From Streptomyces sp. CA-210063 (GTDB taxonomy: Bacteria; Actinomycetota; Actinomycetes; Streptomycetales; Streptomycetaceae), in assembly GCF_024612015.1 (NCBI RefSeq), contig NZ_CP102512.1, positions 3,038,001 to 3,102,000 on the forward strand: a stretch of 64,000 bases of DNA, read 5' to 3'. Shown piece by piece: positions 17,721 to 29,502 of the stretch. Below the pieces are notes generated by a model. The model had not been told where the DNA came from, made no database searches, and saw only the letters and a list, made by a program, of their open reading frames with translations. Position numbers and translations under genes: made by a program. Numbering within the stretch: the first letter of the stretch is position 1; every line of letters begins with the position of its first letter.

Positions 17721-19157
17721 TCAGTCCTTTGAGGGGTGGACGATCTTCCACTCCTGGTCATCGGTGTTGGAGCAGGTGAAGAGCGTGAGGTTGGTCCCCT
17801 GGCCGCCGGTGCTGTAACCGGCGACGTCCAGGCACTCGTTGTTGCTGGCGTAGTTACGGATCCAGTAGTTTCCGCTGTCCTGCTTGTCGAGCCACCACAG
17901 TTGGTTGTCGGCGGTGGTTCCGTCGCAGGTGAACTCCAGGATCGGCGACGTGATGGGTTTGGAGCCGTAGTCCCCCAGGTCGACGCAGCGCTGGGTCTCG
18001 ACGTTGCGGATCTGGAAGAGAGCGGAGCCGCCGGGGCCCTGCTTCTGGTACTTCACCTCCAGGTTCCACCGCTGTCTGCCGCTGCCCTCGTCGCAGGTGA
18101 GCTGCCCCACCGTGCCTTCCTTCTGGCTGTCGTCGCTCCCCGGGGGGACGACGCACCGCTTGGTGGTCGGGTTCAGCAGCATGATGTCGTAGGCGGGCAG
18201 CACACTCGGTTTCTTCTTTTTCTGCTGCTCCCCGGACCCACCGCCGGACCCGCCGCCACCGTCGCCGCCGCCACCGTCGCTCTCCGGCTCCGTCGTCGGT
18301 GAGGCCGTCGGCTGGGCCGACTCGGCGGGCGGATCCGAGGGCGGCACCTCCAGTGACGGCGAGGGGCTGGGCGGCAGCGTGCTGACGACCGTCTCCTGGA
18401 GTTCCGTGGCGGCGCTGGTGACCCGGGGCTGGTACGCGAACCACAACGTCAGGAACGTGATCGCCAGCGCCAGCAAGACGCCGAGGCAGGTGGCGAGCCA
18501 GCCCGGCAGGAAGCTCCGCTGCACATAGGTGCCCTCGACATCCAGCGGCGTGACCCCCGACCGCTTCACCGCGAAGGTGTACGGCCGCTCCTCCTTGGAC
18601 CCGAACCAGATGATCTGCCGCGGCTTCAGCGTGCCCTTCACGAACGCGGCACGACCGGGCTCGATCTGCACGTTGCTCGGATGGATGTCGTACGACAGTT
18701 GATCGCCGTTGTCACTGCCGCTGACCGACGCGGTCACCTTCGTGTTGCCGAGGTTGTCCACGGCGAGCTTGGGCCGTCCCCGGAACCGCCCCTTCACGGT
18801 CGGCGGGACGAGTTCCGCCCGCACCTCCGTGAACGGCGTGATCGTCAGGTTCCCCTCGGGAACGGTCGTCGCCTCCGGATGCTCGGTCGGCGTGATCCGC
18901 ACCGCGTAGGCGTTCGGACCCGCCGTCGCGTCCGGGGTGCGCGGCGGCGCGAACGTCAGGTCCACCGACCCGGTCGTCCCCGGGTACAACCGGAGCGTCT
19001 GCGGCTCCACGATCGTCCAGGGCGCGATGTCACCGACCGGCTCGAAGCGGTACTCGTCGACCACGTCACCCGTGTTGCGCAAACGCAGCCGCACCGTCGT
19101 ACTGCCACCGGGATCGACCGTGGCCGACGCGGGTTCCAGAGAAGTCCAAAGGCTCAC
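17721..19157 (-). CDS. CIS-linked membrane protein, paralogue 2, with ricin-like C-terminus
   Basis: A 478-residue protein, ATG start. The first 245 residues, including both Ig-like domains and the membrane helix, are almost the same as in the third paralogue and close to the first. After the helix comes a Ser/Pro and Gly linker with a KKKK patch (about 315-330). A different beta-trefoil-like domain follows with KRCVVPPGSD, QRCVDLGDYG, QLWWLDKQDSGNYWI and ECLDVAGYSTGGQGTNLTLF. The QxW-type repeats indicate a carbohydrate-binding fold. It is probably translated from the same mRNA as the gene at 16333-17718, with a 2-base gap. Confidence 0.85.
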   Translation of the reverse strand: MSLWTSLEPASATVDPGGSTTVRLRLRNTGDVVDEYRFEPVGDIAPWTIVEPQTLRLYPGTTGSVDLTFAPPRTPDATAGPNAYAVRITPTEHPEATTVPEGNLTITPFTEVRAELVPPTVKGRFRGRPKLAVDNLGNTKVTASVSGSDNGDQLSYDIHPSNVQIEPGRAAFVKGTLKPRQIIWFGSKEERPYTFAVKRSGVTPLDVEGTYVQRSFLPGWLATCLGVLLALAITFLTLWFAYQPRVTSAATELQETVVSTLPPSPSPSLEVPPSDPPAESAQPTASPTTEPESDGGGGDGGGGSGGGSGEQQKKKKPSVLPAYDIMLLNPTTKRCVVPPGSDDSQKEGTVGQLTCDEGSGRQRWNLEVKYQKQGPGGSALFQIRNVETQRCVDLGDYGSKPITSPILEFTCDGTTADNQLWWLDKQDSGNYWIRNYASNNECLDVAGYSTGGQGTNLTLFTCSNTDDQEWKIVHPSKD

Positions 19158-19195
19158 AGAGGGACGCTACGGGGCGGACGGCGTCCGGTCAGGAG

Positions 19196-19225
19196 CCGTC
19201 GGGGCAGGCACGGCTGCCCCGACGG
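19196..19225 (-). terminator. Terminator after the third lectin paralogue
   Basis: A perfect 12-bp stem (CCGTCGGGGCAG / CTGCCCCGACGG) with a 6-base loop lies 29 bases past the stop of the third paralogue. It separates that gene from the two downstream ones. Confidence 0.75.
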
Positions 19226-19253
19226 TCATCGGGGCCGTCCACGAAGTCCCTTG

Positions 19254-20696
19254 TCACACAGTGAACTTGACGGCTTCGAGCCAGACTCCGTTGTCGAGGG
19301 TGCCGCCGAAGATGAAGTGGTCTCCCTCGTTGGGCTTGTCGCAGGCCAGGTTCTGCCAGCCCCGGTCCTTCTGGTGGACCGACTGGCAGACCCCTTTGCC
19401 GCCCTCGTCGACGTTGATGGTGAAGCCCAGCATGGCCGGGGCGTCCTTCTTGCTGTCCCCGACGTAGTTGTCGAAGCCGTCGAGCGCGGCCGCCCAGGGC
19501 TCCACGTAGTGGCCCTGTCCGTTGGTCGAGTCGAGGTTGTGGACGAAGGCGGCGCTGGCCGTGCCGTTGACCCCGGACACCGCGATGTTGAGGGCCGTGA
19601 GCGGCCTGCTCTGGCCCACCGTGCCGGCGGTGTCGCCGTCGCACTCCGGGGCCGTCCAGCCCTTGCCCCTCACAAAGGCGCGGTAGCAGATGTGCCTGCC
19701 GCCCGGGTCGGCCGCAGCCAGCTGGCGCACGGCGGTCGCGGCCGTGGGCGCGGGCTTCTTCTTCTCCTCGGAGCCTCCGCCGGACCCGCCGCCACCGCCG
19801 CTTCCGCCGTCGCTCTCCGTCTCCGTCACCTGTGGGGGTGCCGAGCTGGCGGGAGGAGCGGAGGGAGCGGGCGGCGGAGGTGGAGCCGACGCCGGCGCCG
19901 AGGGGCTGGGCGGCAGCGTGCTGACGGCCGTCTCCTGGAGTTCCGTGGCGGCGCTGGTGACCCGGGGCTGGTACGCGAACCACAGCGTCAGGAAGGTGAT
20001 CGCCAGCGCCAGGAAGATCCCGAGACAGGTGGCGAGCCAGCCCGGCAGGAAGCTCCGCTGCACATACGTGCCCTCGACATCCAGCGGCGTGACCCCCGAC
20101 CGCTTCACCGCGAAGGTGTACGGCCGCTCCTCCTTGGACCCGAACCAGATGATCTGCCGCGGCTTCAACGTGCCCTTCACGAACGCGGCACGACCGGGCT
20201 CGATCTGCACGTTGCTCGGATGGATGTCGTACGACAGCTGATCGCCGTTGTCACTGCCGCTGACCGACGCGGTCACCTTCGTGTTGCCGAGGTTGTCCAC
20301 GGCGAGCTTGGGCCGCCCCCGGAACCGCCCCTTCACGGTCGGCGGCACCAGCTCCGCCCGCACCTCCGTGAACGGCGTGATCGTCAGGTTCCCCTCGGGA
20401 ACGGTCGTCGCCTCCGGATGCTCGGTCGGCGTGATCCGCACCGCGTACGCGTTCGGACCCGCCGTCGCGTCCGGGGTGCGCGGCGGCGCGAACGTCAGGT
20501 CCACCGACCCCGTCGTCCCCGGGTACAACCGCAGCGTCTGCGGCTCCACGATCGTCCACGGCGCGATGTCACCGACCGGCTCGAAGCGGTACTCGTCGAC
20601 CACGTCACCCGTGTTGCGCAAACGCAGCCGCACGGTCGTACTGCTCCCCGGGTCCACAGTCGCGGAGGCGGGTTCGAGGGAAGTCCACAGGCTCAC
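19254..20696 (-). CDS. CIS-linked membrane protein, paralogue 3, with tryptophan-rich GW-type C-terminus
   Basis: A 480-residue protein, ATG start. The N-terminal 245 residues and the membrane helix match paralogue 2 almost base for base. The linker is Pro/Ala-rich, then Gly/Ser-rich. The C-terminal domain is unrelated to the other two. It has ICYRAFVRGKGWTAPECDGD, LNIAVSGVNGTASAAF, and KDRGWQNLACD with EGDHFIFGG. This pattern of Gly-Trp repeats resembles clostridial hydrophobic-W repeats (family call tentative). The domain swap behind a fixed membrane anchor suggests different ligands for each paralogue. A strong hairpin after its stop gives it its own transcript. Confidence 0.85.
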   Translation of the reverse strand: MSLWTSLEPASATVDPGSSTTVRLRLRNTGDVVDEYRFEPVGDIAPWTIVEPQTLRLYPGTTGSVDLTFAPPRTPDATAGPNAYAVRITPTEHPEATTVPEGNLTITPFTEVRAELVPPTVKGRFRGRPKLAVDNLGNTKVTASVSGSDNGDQLSYDIHPSNVQIEPGRAAFVKGTLKPRQIIWFGSKEERPYTFAVKRSGVTPLDVEGTYVQRSFLPGWLATCLGIFLALAITFLTLWFAYQPRVTSAATELQETAVSTLPPSPSAPASAPPPPPAPSAPPASSAPPQVTETESDGGSGGGGGSGGGSEEKKKPAPTAATAVRQLAAADPGGRHICYRAFVRGKGWTAPECDGDTAGTVGQSRPLTALNIAVSGVNGTASAAFVHNLDSTNGQGHYVEPWAAALDGFDNYVGDSKKDAPAMLGFTINVDEGGKGVCQSVHQKDRGWQNLACDKPNEGDHFIFGGTLDNGVWLEAVKFTV

Positions 20697-20727
20697 ACGG
20701 CCACGCTAGGCGGGCGGCCGACGGGAG

Positions 20728-21048
20728 TCAGGAGTCGCGGGGGCACCACCGGGTGCCCTGACGGCCCCCCGCCCGACCCGCTTGGGCGTGCTCGCTCTCC
20801 GGAAGAACCGCCATTCGGCTCGCGGCACCAGAACCGCTATTCGGCCCGCGGCACCAGAACCGGCATTCGGCTCGCGGCGCCGGGACCGCCGCGCCCATCA
20901 CCCGTGGGCGTTGGACGGAGGCGCTGTCGGCGGCGGCCGCGTGCCCGCAGTTCGCGTCGTGCTCGTGACGCCCCTCCTCCACGGCGCGGCTCACGGCCGC
21001 GTTGCCCGCCAGACGCTGGAGTTGCCGGCAGCTGGTGCGTGGAGGCAT
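20728..21048 (-). CDS. Possible small protein or remnant with eCIS cargo motif LQRLAGNAAV
   Basis: A 106-residue frame from an ATG at 21048, without a good ribosome-binding site. Residues about 8-17 read LQRLAGNAAV, followed by SRAVEEGRHEHDANCGH and SVQR. From memory, LQRxAGNxAV is common beside the DUF4157 domain in extracellular CIS effectors. No DUF4157 HExxH metalloprotease motif is visible. The C-terminal half crosses a 26-bp triple repeat whose period is not a multiple of three, so that half is unlikely to be under selection as protein. It could be a short cargo peptide or the stump of a lost effector. Treat as unproven. Confidence 0.35.
   Translation of the reverse strand: MPPRTSCRQLQRLAGNAAVSRAVEEGRHEHDANCGHAAAADSASVQRPRVMGAAVPAPRAECRFWCRGPNSGSGAASRMAVLPESEHAQAGRAGGRQGTRWCPRDS
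20812..20889 (+). repeat. Three 26-bp direct repeats
   Basis: Three adjacent 26-base units begin CATTCGGCTCGCGGC or TATTCGGCCCGCGGC. Units 1 and 2 differ at three positions; unit 3 diverges near its end. The array lies upstream of the sheath gene and could be a binding array or a neutral duplication. Confidence 0.75.
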
Positions 21049-21224
21049 TGCGATAGCGCCGCCCCGGCGGAAGGTTCGCGGCGGCAGCGTCGAGGGCAAC
21101 CCGGCGGTTTGCCCCTGCGGGCAACGGGACTGCCCCCGACCAGGCCCCCGAGGACGTTTCAGGGAACGCGCTTCGCGCGTGAGGGTGAGAGGCGACCTGT
21201 CTCGTACCCCAAGGAGAGCAGAGC

Positions 21225-22799
21225 ATGCCGTCCTACCTGTCGCCCGGCGTCTACGTCGAGGAGGTGGCCAGCGGCTCGCGTCCCATCGAGGGTGTGGGCA
21301 CCTCGGTGGCCGCCTTCGTCGGCCTGGCCCCGACCGGTCCGCTGAACGAGCCGACCCTGGTGACCAACTGGTCCCAGTACGTCGCGGCCTTCGGCGAGTT
21401 CACCGACGGCTACTACCTCGCGCACTCGGTGTACGGGTTCTTCAACAACGGCGGCAGCGCCGCGTACGTCGTCCGGGTCGGCGGCTCCGACCAGGGCTCG
21501 TCCGCCGGCGGACCGGCCGCCGTGACGGGTTCGGCCGCGCCGGCCGCGCTCCCGCCGGGCGAGCCGAAGCAGCTGGGCACCTTCAACGTGACCGCCATCG
21601 CGGGCGGTTCGCTCAGCGTCGAGGTCGCCGACCCCGAGGGCGAGGGCCCGGCCGAGCGGTTCAAGCTGATCGTCAAGGACGGCGACAAGGCCGTCGAGAC
21701 GTTCGACGTGACCGCCAAGAAGGGCGGCCGCAACTACGTCGTCACCCAGGTCAAGGAGCGCTCCAAGCTCATCACCGTCCAGGAGGCGGCGCCGGCCGCG
21801 CAGCTCGCGCGCCCCGACAACCAGACCGTGGCACTGGCGGCCCCCGCTGCTCCCGCCCCGGTCGCCCCCGCCGCGACGGACGACGGCCACCCCGGCCCGG
21901 CCCAGTACCTCGGCGACTCCGCCGACCGCACCGGCTTCGGCGGCCTGGAGGCCGTGGACGAGATCTCGATGGTCGCCGTGCCCGACCTGATGGCCGCCTA
22001 CCAGCGCGGCGCGATCGACCTGGAGGCGGTCAAGGCCGTCCAGCTCGGTCTGATCGCGCACTGCGAGCTGATGGGCGACCGGGTCGCCGTCATCGACCCG
22101 CCGCCCGGCCTCAACGCCCGTCAGATCCGGGTCTGGCGCCAGGAGACCGCCGGGTACGACTCCAAGTACGCGGCCCTCTACTACCCCTGGGTCAAGGTCT
22201 TCGACCCGGCCACCGGCCAGTCCCGCGTGGTCCCGCCGAGCGGCCACGTCGCCGGCGTCTGGGCCCGTAACGACTTCGAGCGCGGTGTCCACAAGGCGCC
22301 CGCCAACGAGGTCGTACGCGGTGCGGTGGATCTCGAACTCCAGATCACCCGGGGCGAGCAGGACCTGCTCAACCCCATCGGCGTCAACTGCATCCGCGCC
22401 TTCCCGGGCCGCGGCATCCGCGTCTGGGGCGCCCGCACCATGTCCTCCGACCCGGCCTGGCGCTACCTCAACATCCGCCGGTACTTCAACTACCTGGAGG
22501 AGTCGATCCTGATCGGCACCCAGTGGGTGGTGTTCGAGCCGAACGACCACGCGCTGTGGGCCCGGATCCGGCGCAACGTCTCCGCGTTCCTGGTCAACGA
22601 GTGGCGTCAGGGTGCCCTCTTCGGCCAGCGTCCCGAGGAGGCGTACTACGTCAAGTGCGACGAGGAGACCAACCCGCCGGAGTCGGTCGACCTCGGCCGG
22701 GTCATCTGCGAGATCGGTATCGCCCCGGTCAAGCCCGCCGAGTTCGTGATCTTCCGGCTGGCGCAGTTCTCCAGCGGCAACGGGGAGCTGGAGGAGTAG
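21225..22799 (+). CDS. cis2: CIS contractile sheath protein
   Basis: A 524-residue protein, ATG start after AAGGAG. It opens MPSYLSPGVYVEEVASGSRP, the usual beginning of phage-tail/CIS sheath proteins. It continues with TSVAAFVGLAPTGPLNEPTL, and its C-terminal half has GIRVWGARTMSSDPAWRYLN and RRYFNYLEESI, the conserved sheath core. Residues about 95-240 form an extra surface domain with an Ala/Pro-rich stretch. Only one sheath gene is present, against several in Afp/PVC systems. The sheath polymer contracts to drive the inner tube through a membrane. Confidence 0.97.
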   Translation: MPSYLSPGVYVEEVASGSRPIEGVGTSVAAFVGLAPTGPLNEPTLVTNWSQYVAAFGEFTDGYYLAHSVYGFFNNGGSAAYVVRVGGSDQGSSAGGPAAVTGSAAPAALPPGEPKQLGTFNVTAIAGGSLSVEVADPEGEGPAERFKLIVKDGDKAVETFDVTAKKGGRNYVVTQVKERSKLITVQEAAPAAQLARPDNQTVALAAPAAPAPVAPAATDDGHPGPAQYLGDSADRTGFGGLEAVDEISMVAVPDLMAAYQRGAIDLEAVKAVQLGLIAHCELMGDRVAVIDPPPGLNARQIRVWRQETAGYDSKYAALYYPWVKVFDPATGQSRVVPPSGHVAGVWARNDFERGVHKAPANEVVRGAVDLELQITRGEQDLLNPIGVNCIRAFPGRGIRVWGARTMSSDPAWRYLNIRRYFNYLEESILIGTQWVVFEPNDHALWARIRRNVSAFLVNEWRQGALFGQRPEEAYYVKCDEETNPPESVDLGRVICEIGIAPVKPAEFVIFRLAQFSSGNGELEE

Positions 22800-22888
22800 G
22801 CCGTCCCTCCCCTTTCTCCCAGCTCTCGTATGCCCTCGTACGCCGTCGTACGCCACATCCTCAAGAACCCTAGAAGGACAGAGAACAG

Positions 22889-23332
22889 ATGAGTCTCGCG
22901 CCGGGTGACGCTCTTACTTCACATAATTTCGGCCTGCAGATCGACGGGGTGATGGTCGAGTACCTCGCGGAGGTCAGCGGCCTCAGCCTCGAGCAGGACG
23001 TCATCACGTACCAGCAGAACTCCGCCCAGGGGCGGCCCGAGGTCAACCTTCTGCCCGGTGTGCAGAAGAACGGGCAGTGCACCGTGGTCCGCGGTATGAC
23101 CCAGTCGGCCGCGTTCAACACGTGGATCAACGACTCGATCAACGGTCAGATGAGCTCGGCCCGTAAGAACGCGTCGATCATCATGATGGATTACCAGAAC
23201 AATCCGGTGAAGCGGTACAACATGCGCAACGCCTGGTGCAGCAAGATCGACGCGAGCACCCTCAAGGCGGGCGAGGCGTCTGCGCTCACCGAGACCGTGA
23301 CCATCGTCTTCGAAGAACTGGTCATCGAGTAA
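22889..23332 (+). CDS. cis1: CIS inner tube protein
   Basis: A 147-residue protein, normal for T4 gp19-like tube proteins, ATG start after AGAAGGACAGAGAAC. It has SHNFGLQIDGVMVEYLAEVS, GLSLEQDVITYQQNSAQGRP and a closing TVTIVFEELVIE. It forms the rigid tube inside the sheath, stacked as hexamers. Its stop codon TAA overlaps the ATG of the next gene (TAATG). Confidence 0.95.
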   Translation: MSLAPGDALTSHNFGLQIDGVMVEYLAEVSGLSLEQDVITYQQNSAQGRPEVNLLPGVQKNGQCTVVRGMTQSAAFNTWINDSINGQMSSARKNASIIMMDYQNNPVKRYNMRNAWCSKIDASTLKAGEASALTETVTIVFEELVIE

Positions 23333-23919
23333 TGCGACGCACGGCTGCCAGGGCGGGCGCGGGCTCGATCGTGGACGTACCGGGCCCGAATCCGGGGGCA
23401 GCGGGTCCGGAGCCGGTGGCGGGCATGGGCGCGGGTGCGGGTACGGGCGCGGGGGACGGATCGGCTGCGGCCGCTTCCGCCTTCGGCCCCGCCCACGCCT
23501 CCGCGCCTTCTCCCGCTCCGGCTCCGGCCGTGGCGCCGGTGGCGCAGCGGCTGCGGACGGAGTTCCCGTTCGAACTGCCGCGCGGCTATGTCGACGAGGC
23601 GGGGAACGTCCACCGGGAGGGCGTGATGCGTCTCGCCACCGCCCGGGACGAGTTGATCCCGCTCCGCGACGTCCGCGTCCAGGAGAACCCGGCGTATCTG
23701 TCGGTCGTGCTGCTCGGCCGGGTCATCACCCGCCTCGGCAACCTGCCGATGGTCCACGACGGGATCGTGGAGAACATGTTCGCGTCCGACCTCGCGTTCC
23801 TGCAGGACTTCTACCGGCAGGTCAACGCGGAGGGTCACACCCGTGCCGCCGTGGAGTGCCCCCACTGCTCCGAGCCCTTCGAGGTCGAACTCGGCGGGAG
23901 CCGCCTGGGGGAATCGTGA
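23332..23919 (+). CDS. CIS/phage tail assembly protein with CxxC motif (function inferred from position)
   Basis: A 195-residue protein coupled to the tube gene by a 1-base overlap. Residues 1-70 are Ala/Gly/Pro-rich and disordered. The folded part (about 72-190) begins LRTEFPFELPRGYVD and contains HREGVMRLATARDELIPLRD, VLLGRVITRLGNLP and a C-terminal CPHCSEPFEVE that could bind zinc with other residues. Proteins of this type follow the tube gene in phage-like clusters and may act as tail assembly chaperones. That role is inferred from gene order only. Confidence 0.7.
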   Translation: MRRTAARAGAGSIVDVPGPNPGAAGPEPVAGMGAGAGTGAGDGSAAAASAFGPAHASAPSPAPAPAVAPVAQRLRTEFPFELPRGYVDEAGNVHREGVMRLATARDELIPLRDVRVQENPAYLSVVLLGRVITRLGNLPMVHDGIVENMFASDLAFLQDFYRQVNAEGHTRAAVECPHCSEPFEVELGGSRLGES

Positions 23920-24074
23920 CGTACGCGACCGACCGGCTGCACGAGGAGATCGCGTACGTCGCCTACCACTTCCACTGGAGCTTCGAGGAGATCCTCGACC
24001 TCGAACACCACGACCGCCGCCGCTACACCGAACAGATCGCGTCCCTCGTGACACGGGGCGGGGCGGAGGGCTGA
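23916..24074 (+). CDS. Small CIS protein, DUF6760-like
   Basis: A 52-residue protein starting GTG at 23916, overlapping the preceding stop by four bases. The sequence VTYATDRLHEEIAYVAYHFHWSFEEIL (parts: HEEIAYVAYHFHW, SFEEILDLEHHDRRRY) is compact and looks well conserved. It resembles small proteins next to tube genes in CIS and phage tails, possibly a second chaperone made like the gpG/gpT pair. Only three bases separate it from the next gene. Confidence 0.7.
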   Translation: MTYATDRLHEEIAYVAYHFHWSFEEILDLEHHDRRRYTEQIASLVTRGGAEG

Positions 24075-24077
24075 CAC

Positions 24078-28256
<4,179 letters not shown>

Positions 28257-28334
28257 CCCTCCGACACCAGCCCTCCGCCCCCGGCGAAGCCGGCCCGCAC
28301 CACCCGACCCCCGTCCGTAGAAAGGCCCTCCCCG

Positions 28335-28760
28335 ATGCCCCGCGATCTCGACCCGGGCTCCACCATCTTCTTCACGCTGACGATCGACGGCGAGAGCCTC
28401 GGCTACTTCAACGGCTGTGAAGGACTGTCGTCGACGGTGGAGATCGAGCACCGCCAGGAGGGCGGGAACAACGGGTTCGTCTGGCAGCTCCCGTCGCGTG
28501 TGACGTTCTCGAACATCCGGCTGACGAGGCCGCTGACGCCGGACACGGCGAAGGTCGCGGCGTGGATCTCGTCCGTGGCGACGGGCGTGAAGCGTCCGAC
28601 GGCCCAGATCGCGGCGCTGCGCGCGGACGGCTCGGAGGTGGCGCACTGGGGGCTGATCGACGTCCTCCCGGTGAGCTGGCAGGGGCCGTCCCTGGACCCG
28701 GCGAACCCGAGTGTGGCGACCGAGGTCCTGGAGATCACGCACCACGGGTTCACGGACTGA
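28335..28760 (+). CDS. cis5: Second CIS tube-type protein (tube initiator/adaptor)
   Basis: A 141-residue T4 gp19-like protein opening MPRDLDPGSTIFFTLTIDGE, with GYFNGCEGLSSTVEIEHRQE and VLEITHHGFTD at its end. It shares the fold pattern of the main tube protein but sits with the baseplate genes. That matches tube-initiator proteins (Afp5/Pvc5 type), which connect the hub to the tube. The number 5 is assigned by position and analogy. Confidence 0.85.
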   Translation: MPRDLDPGSTIFFTLTIDGESLGYFNGCEGLSSTVEIEHRQEGGNNGFVWQLPSRVTFSNIRLTRPLTPDTAKVAAWISSVATGVKRPTAQIAALRADGSEVAHWGLIDVLPVSWQGPSLDPANPSVATEVLEITHHGFTD

Positions 28761-28776
28761 GGGGCGGGGACAGAAC

Positions 28777-29502
28777 ATGGCGAAGGGAAGCAGGGGCGGC
28801 GCGGGCAAGAGTCTCGTGCGGGCCACGCTGGCCATTCACGAGCCGCCGGTCGGGACGAGCACGACGCCGGGCGGGCTGATGAAGACGTTCAACTTCGAGT
28901 TCAACCCGTCCGAGTTGACGCTGAGCCGGCGCGCCCAGTGGAAGACGACGGTCAGCGCGGCCGTGCGCGACGGCGCGCTGCCGGAGTTCATGGGGCCCGA
29001 GCCCCGGGAGATGAACGTCGAGATCTTCCTGGACTCCTCCGACAAGCCGAGCGGCAACACGGTGTTGAAGAAGGTGGAGTCCCTGTTGTCCTGCTGCGAG
29101 GTGACGGCCAAGAGCCTCGCCGCGAAGCAGCCGTCGCCGCCCTGGGTGGTGTTCCAGTGGGGGTCGTTCTCGACGGCTCGCTTCACGGCGTACGTCAGTT
29201 CCGTGGACGTCACGTACTCCCTGTTCGGGACGACCGGTGTGCCGATCCGGGCCACCTGCCGGATGTCGCTGCACGAGATCCCCAGTACGACGAAGGGACA
29301 GAACCCGACGTCGGGCGCGCTGACCGCGCAGAGCGTGCACCGGGTCGTCGCGGGCGACTCGCTGCAGTCGCTGGCGTGGCGCGAGTACGGCAACGCGTCC
29401 GCGTGGCGGGCGATCGCGGAGGCCAACGGCATCGACGACCCGACGCACCTGCCCACCGGCATCGAACTCGTCCTCCCGGCGGCCGAGGAGGTGGGTTTCT
29501 GA
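28777..29502 (+). CDS. cis7: CIS baseplate hub protein with LysM domain
   Basis: A 241-residue protein from the ATG at 28777, after GGGGCGGGGACAGAAC. The N-terminal domain has MKTFNFEFNPSELTLSRRAQ, typical of Afp7/gp53-like hub proteins. The C-terminal 55 residues are a LysM module (VHRVVAGDSLQSLAWREYGN, then AIAEANGIDDPTHLPTGIEL). Such proteins bind the spike to the tube initiator. It overlaps the spike gene by one base (TGATG). Confidence 0.9.
   Translation: MAKGSRGGAGKSLVRATLAIHEPPVGTSTTPGGLMKTFNFEFNPSELTLSRRAQWKTTVSAAVRDGALPEFMGPEPREMNVEIFLDSSDKPSGNTVLKKVESLLSCCEVTAKSLAAKQPSPPWVVFQWGSFSTARFTAYVSSVDVTYSLFGTTGVPIRATCRMSLHEIPSTTKGQNPTSGALTAQSVHRVVAGDSLQSLAWREYGNASAWRAIAEANGIDDPTHLPTGIELVLPAAEEVGF

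Larger units (their letters stand above)
20697..21224. other. Long leader region upstream of the CIS sheath gene
   Basis: These 528 bases separate the third lectin gene from the divergent sheath gene, so promoters for both are expected here. The region also contains three 26-bp direct repeats (20812-20889) and, on the minus strand, a frame with a cargo-like LQRLAGNAAV motif. Both are listed separately. Directly before the sheath start there is an AAGGAGAGCAGAGC ribosome-binding site. Confidence 0.5.

Noticed and set aside
16333..20696. Hydrolase function for the three lectin-type membrane proteins
   Set aside because: Such proteins are sometimes named hydrolytic, but I see only Ig-like, membrane and carbohydrate-binding parts and no catalytic motif.
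21002..22270. Plus-strand frame overlapping the sheath gene
   Set aside because: Arg/Gly-rich shadow in another frame of the sheath gene.
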